Assembly (NCBI GenBank): GCA_036399015.1
Contig: DASWNW010000008.1
Location: 1 to 64,000 of the forward strand
Source: QHVT01 sp036399015
GTDB taxonomy: Bacteria > Acidobacteriota > Thermoanaerobaculia > Gp7-AA8
Length of the DNA stretch: 64,000 nt
Reading direction: 5' to 3'
The notes beneath the pieces are model-generated. The model searched no databases. It was given only the letters and a program-made list of their open reading frames with translations, and was not told the origin of the DNA. Positions 59,343-64,000 of the stretch are shown in pieces. Numbering within the stretch: position 1 is the stretch's first letter; the number at the start of each line of letters is the position of its first letter. The translations under genes and the position numbers were made by a program.

Positions 59343-60557
59343 ATGCGCCGCCCCGCACCGTTCCTCACGCGCCTCACGAGCAAGCTGCACCGCTACGCGC
59401 ACGGCGTGCCGCGCGGCGTCATCGCGCCGGTCGTGAAGAACGATCTCTTCTACGCCTACGAGTCGATCTTCGACTTCCTGGCCGCCTTCAGCGTCGGCCG
59501 CCGCACGCTGATGCGCGGGACGCAGTCGGCCTACGGTGCTGCGCACCTGCTCGAGCGGGGCGCCGCCAGCGTCGTCGCCGTCCCCCGCTCGCCGAAGATC
59601 GCCGCGTTCGGCCGCGAGTCCTACGAGAAGGTGCAGTACGTCGAGAGCGAGCCGGCCGACCGCTTCGAGGTCGCCATCGAGACCGACCCGACGCCTGAGC
59701 GGGTGCGCGAGCTGGTGAAGCACGAGAAGGTGCTCGTCGTCGCCCGCCCCGACGACCAGGTGGGCGCCTACGAGGAGATCCTGCGCGCCTCGTTCGCCAC
59801 CGTCCGCCGCATCGACCAGATCCCCCGCGCGGCGCTCGACCTCGCCTCCACGGAACCGAGCAGCCTGACCGCCGCGTCGTTCGAGTTCGCGGAAGGGAGC
59901 GGCGAGGCGCCGCTCACCGCCATCCTCTTCGCCACCAGCGAGCCGAAGTGGGCGGAGATCCAGCTCCACGTCGGCTCCGGCCCGGTGATCCTCCCCGGGT
60001 GGGTGAACGTCGACAACATGCCCTATCCCGGCATCGACCTGCTCTGGGGCCTCGAGCGCGGCATCCCGTTCCGCGGCCTCCGCTACATCTTCGCGGAGCA
60101 TCTGATCGAGCACCTGACGTACGCCGACGCCTCCGCGTTCCTGCGCCGCTGCCGCGACGCGCTGCGCGATGATGGCGTGCTGCGGGTGACGACGCCGAAC
60201 CTCGACTGGGTCTGGCGGATCGCCTACCGGCCGAACGATTGGACGAGCCCGGACGAGGCGCTGCGCGACTGCTTCGTCGTCAACCGCGCCTTCCACGGGT
60301 GGGGACATCACTTCCTCTACAATGAGAACGTGCTGACGGCCACGCTGCACAATGCCGGCTTCGCCGACGTGCGCTACGTCCAGTACGGCGAGAGCAGCGA
60401 TCCGCTGCTCGCGGGACTCGAGCACCACGAGCGCTACGCCGACGATCCGAGCCTGCCCCACGTGCTCTGCGTCGAGGCCACCGGCCGCCGCGCGACGGCG
60501 GCGCGCGATCACGACGAGATCATCTCGGAGTACGAGCGGGACGCCGCGGTGCGATGA
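59343..60557 (+). CDS. Two-part SAM-dependent methyltransferase-like protein
   Basis: A 404-residue protein. The N-terminal half (about 25-200) looks like a degenerate Rossmann methyltransferase-like domain (AYGAAHLLERGAASVVAVPRS). The second half is a COG4627-type domain: ILPGWVNVDNMPYPGIDL, IFAEHLIEHLTYADASAFLRRCRDALRDDGVLRVTTPNLDWVW. That type is linked to cell-surface polysaccharide or glycan modification. It overlaps the next methyltransferase by 4 nt (ATGA). Confidence 0.82.
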   Translation: MRRPAPFLTRLTSKLHRYAHGVPRGVIAPVVKNDLFYAYESIFDFLAAFSVGRRTLMRGTQSAYGAAHLLERGAASVVAVPRSPKIAAFGRESYEKVQYVESEPADRFEVAIETDPTPERVRELVKHEKVLVVARPDDQVGAYEEILRASFATVRRIDQIPRAALDLASTEPSSLTAASFEFAEGSGEAPLTAILFATSEPKWAEIQLHVGSGPVILPGWVNVDNMPYPGIDLLWGLERGIPFRGLRYIFAEHLIEHLTYADASAFLRRCRDALRDDGVLRVTTPNLDWVWRIAYRPNDWTSPDEALRDCFVVNRAFHGWGHHFLYNENVLTATLHNAGFADVRYVQYGESSDPLLAGLEHHERYADDPSLPHVLCVEATGRRATAARDHDEIISEYERDAAVR

Positions 60558-61319
60558 AGATCGAAGTCGAGTGGGACGAGCTGAAGTCGCGCTTCTCGGA
60601 CTACATCCGCTCGCAGGCGCTGCAATGGATCGCCCCCGGCGAACGCCATTACGAGCACATCCTCGGCTTCAACCTCGGCCGCCTCGACGAGGGGCGCGGC
60701 GTCGGCGCCTACCTCCTCGACCGCCTGAAGCCGGAGGGGACGATCCGCTGCCTCGACGTCGGCGGCGGCAGCGGCGGCGTCGCCGCGGGGCTGGCGAACT
60801 ACCGGCAGCTCTCTGTCACCACGACCGAGGTGAACGTGCGCGACATCCACCGCGTGCGGAGCGCGACCGGCCTGAACTTCGGGATCACCGTCAGCCCGGA
60901 AGACAAGCTGCCGTTCGAGTCGAACAGCTTCGACGCGGTGGTCTCGCTGGAGACGTTCGAGCACGTCCGGACGCCGCTGCAGCTCGGGACCGAGATCATG
61001 CGCGTCATGAAGCCGGGCGCGATCTGCATGGTCACCACGCCCGCACGCCTGCGCTGGCTCTTCAAGCCCGATCCGCACTATCACGTGCGCGGCCTGCTGC
61101 TCCTGCCCGACGCGCTGCAGCCGTACGTCGCCCGCTGGCGCGCCGGCGTCACCCTTTACGACGTCGTGCACACCTACTGGACCCTCGGCGGCCTCGTGTC
61201 GGAGTTCCCCGGCGCGCAGGTGCAGGAGGTGATGTGGGCGGCGCCGCGGCCGTACCGCTCGCGCTTCATGAACGCGCTCTGGTGGCAGATGCGGAACCAG
61301 TTGTGGGAGCGGGTCGTCC

Positions 61320-61333
<14 letters not shown>
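60554..61333 (+). CDS. Class I SAM-dependent methyltransferase
   Basis: A 259-residue methyltransferase with SAM motif I IRCLDVGGGSGGV, acidic EVNVRDIHR, KLPFESNSFDAVVSLETFEHV and LGTEIMRVMKPGAICMVTTPARL. It is coupled to the two-part methyltransferase, so the two may act on the same glycan or lipid (inference). The last 14 nt overlap convergent nadE. The substrate is unknown. Confidence 0.88.
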
Positions 61334-62975
<1,642 letters not shown>

Positions 62976-63043
62976 GCGATCGCCTAACCTTTTCCGAAAC
63001 CCTTCGTAATTGCCTGACGAAGCCTAATTACGAGGTGCAAGTC

Positions 63044-64000
63044 ATGAAATTCACGCGCGCGCTGTCCGTCGCTGTGATCCTTGCCGTTTCGACTGTCTCC
63101 CTTGCGACAACTACTCCACAATATCAGGCAGTCCGGGCCGCGAAAGCGCCCGTGGTGGACGGCGATCTCTCCGACGAGGCCTGGGCCGCGGCGCCCGAGA
63201 TGACCGGCTTCATCCAGCGCGACCCCGAGGAGGGGAAGCCGGCGAAGCATCAGACGCGGGTGAAGGTGGTGTACGACGACGACGCCATCTACTTCGGGGC
63301 GGTGATGGAGGACGACGGACCCGTCACCGAGCAGCTCACGCGCCGCGACAGCGACCTCAATAACGGCGACTACATCCGCATCAGCCTCGACCCGGCGCAC
63401 GACCGGCAGACCGGCGCCGGCTTCCTGGTCAACGCCTCGAACGTGCAGATGGACGTCGCGCTCTACAACGACATCTCCGAGGATGCGACGTGGGACGCGG
63501 TGTGGAGCTCGGCCACGAAGATCGGGCCGCAGGGGTGGGTGGCGGAGGTGCGCATCCCCTACTCGCAGCTCAGCTTCCAGAAGAAGGACGTGCACACCTG
63601 GGGCTTCAACGTGAGCCGCTGGCAGGCGCGCCTTCGGGAGAGCTCGCGCCTCGTCTTCTGGCCGAAGACCGAGACCGGCTTCGTCTCCCGCTTCGCCGAC
63701 CTGACGGGCATCACCGGCATCGCCCCCCGCCGCGCCTTCGAGCTGGTGCCGTACGGCGTCGCCCGCACGGACCTTTACAGCCGCGCCGACAACCCCTTCA
63801 TCGCGCCGTCCGAGCACCGCATGGACGGCGGCCTGGACGTGAAGTACCGCCTCTCCTCGAGCCTCACGCTCACCGGCACGATCAATCCCGACTTCGGGCA
63901 GGTCGAGGTCGACCCGGCGGTCCTCAACCTCAGCCAGTTCGAGACGTCGTTCCCGGAGAAGCGGCCGTTCTTCACCGAGGGGGCGAGCGTCTTCCGCTTC
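63044..64000 (+). CDS. DUF5916 / CBM9-like outer-membrane protein (3' partial)
   Basis: The first 319 codons of a longer gene cut by the right edge. A signal peptide (MKFTRALSVAVILAVSTVSLA) is followed by a CBM9-like domain: APVVDGDLSDEAWAAAPEM, VKVVYDDDAIYFGAVMED, WVAEVRIPYSQLSF. Then comes the start of a DUF5916 domain (GLDVKYRLSSSLTLTGTINPDFGQVEVDPAVLNL, FPEKRPFFTEGASVF), usually an outer-membrane barrel of about 500 residues. GAGGT lies about 7 nt before the ATG. There is no stop to the window end. Confidence 0.92.
   Translation, partial: MKFTRALSVAVILAVSTVSLATTTPQYQAVRAAKAPVVDGDLSDEAWAAAPEMTGFIQRDPEEGKPAKHQTRVKVVYDDDAIYFGAVMEDDGPVTEQLTRRDSDLNNGDYIRISLDPAHDRQTGAGFLVNASNVQMDVALYNDISEDATWDAVWSSATKIGPQGWVAEVRIPYSQLSFQKKDVHTWGFNVSRWQARLRESSRLVFWPKTETGFVSRFADLTGITGIAPRRAFELVPYGVARTDLYSRADNPFIAPSEHRMDGGLDVKYRLSSSLTLTGTINPDFGQVEVDPAVLNLSQFETSFPEKRPFFTEGASVFRF

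Overview
The window comes from a very GC-rich, densely coded bacterial chromosome. Three receptor-type Ser/Thr kinases (two with C-terminal propellers), several secreted repeat proteins, many orphan signalling genes and many overlapping gene ends suggest Acidobacteriota or a relative. This is an inference from gene content, since no rRNA or other taxonomic marker is present. I see no tRNA, rRNA, integrase, transposase or CRISPR array. Sixty-three genes are annotated; the first is cut by the left edge and the last by the right edge.

Layout. 1-8.3 kb: hybrid histidine kinase, lone response regulator, GNAT and DinB-like enzymes, a DUF5131 protein, a beta-ureidopropionase-like amidohydrolase, a kinase-propeller protein and a winged-helix/FHA regulator. 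8.3-14.8 kb: JAMM-like protein, dihydropyrimidinase, HEAT/TonB protein, chorismatase, MFS carrier, DUF2911 protein. 15-26.7 kb: two large secreted paralogues, methyltransferase, Doc toxin-antitoxin pair, nucleotide cyclase, a second kinase, PAP2, YqiA-like and DDAH enzymes. 26.7-34.7 kb: orphan YefM antitoxin, Tat-type aminotransferase, FAD oxidoreductase, a GGDEF-EAL protein and PurF. 34.7-40.4 kb: a CHAT-protease lipoprotein followed by two tandem paralogues of unknown family, then a Phd-PIN pair. 40.4-48.6 kb: DUF1877, CPBP protease, homogentisate dioxygenase with an unknown partner, a third kinase, fumarylacetoacetase. 48.6-56 kb: two small cysteine-rich secreted paralogues, PurL, a flavoprotein plus ECF41 sigma factor locus, TsaE, and a RES toxin-antitoxin pair. 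56-64 kb: NAD(P)HX repair enzyme, TIGR04282 transferase, SAM hydrolase-like protein, PilZ protein, two methyltransferases, NAD synthetase and the start of a DUF5916 protein.

How the genes work together. Tyrosine degradation (hmgA, fahA), reductive pyrimidine degradation (dihydropyrimidinase and a beta-ureidopropionase-like enzyme), purine synthesis (purF, purL) and NAD metabolism (nadE, nnrD/nnrE) are represented. Signalling covers phosphorelay, Ser/Thr phosphorylation with an FHA reader, cyclic nucleotide and c-di-GMP (GGDEF-EAL plus PilZ).

The most interesting points are: the CHAT lipoprotein with two adjacent paralogues sharing the same N- and C-terminal ends; an ECF41 locus whose putative autoregulatory promoter can be read, and whose sigma gene is in frame with an upstream heptapeptide-repeat ORF, separated by one TAA codon; three palindromic short-repeat arrays of the same layout but different unit sequence; a mobile-looking palindrome that supplies the end of one gene; and many -10-like hexamers only 6-11 nt before start codons, suggesting widespread leaderless transcription.
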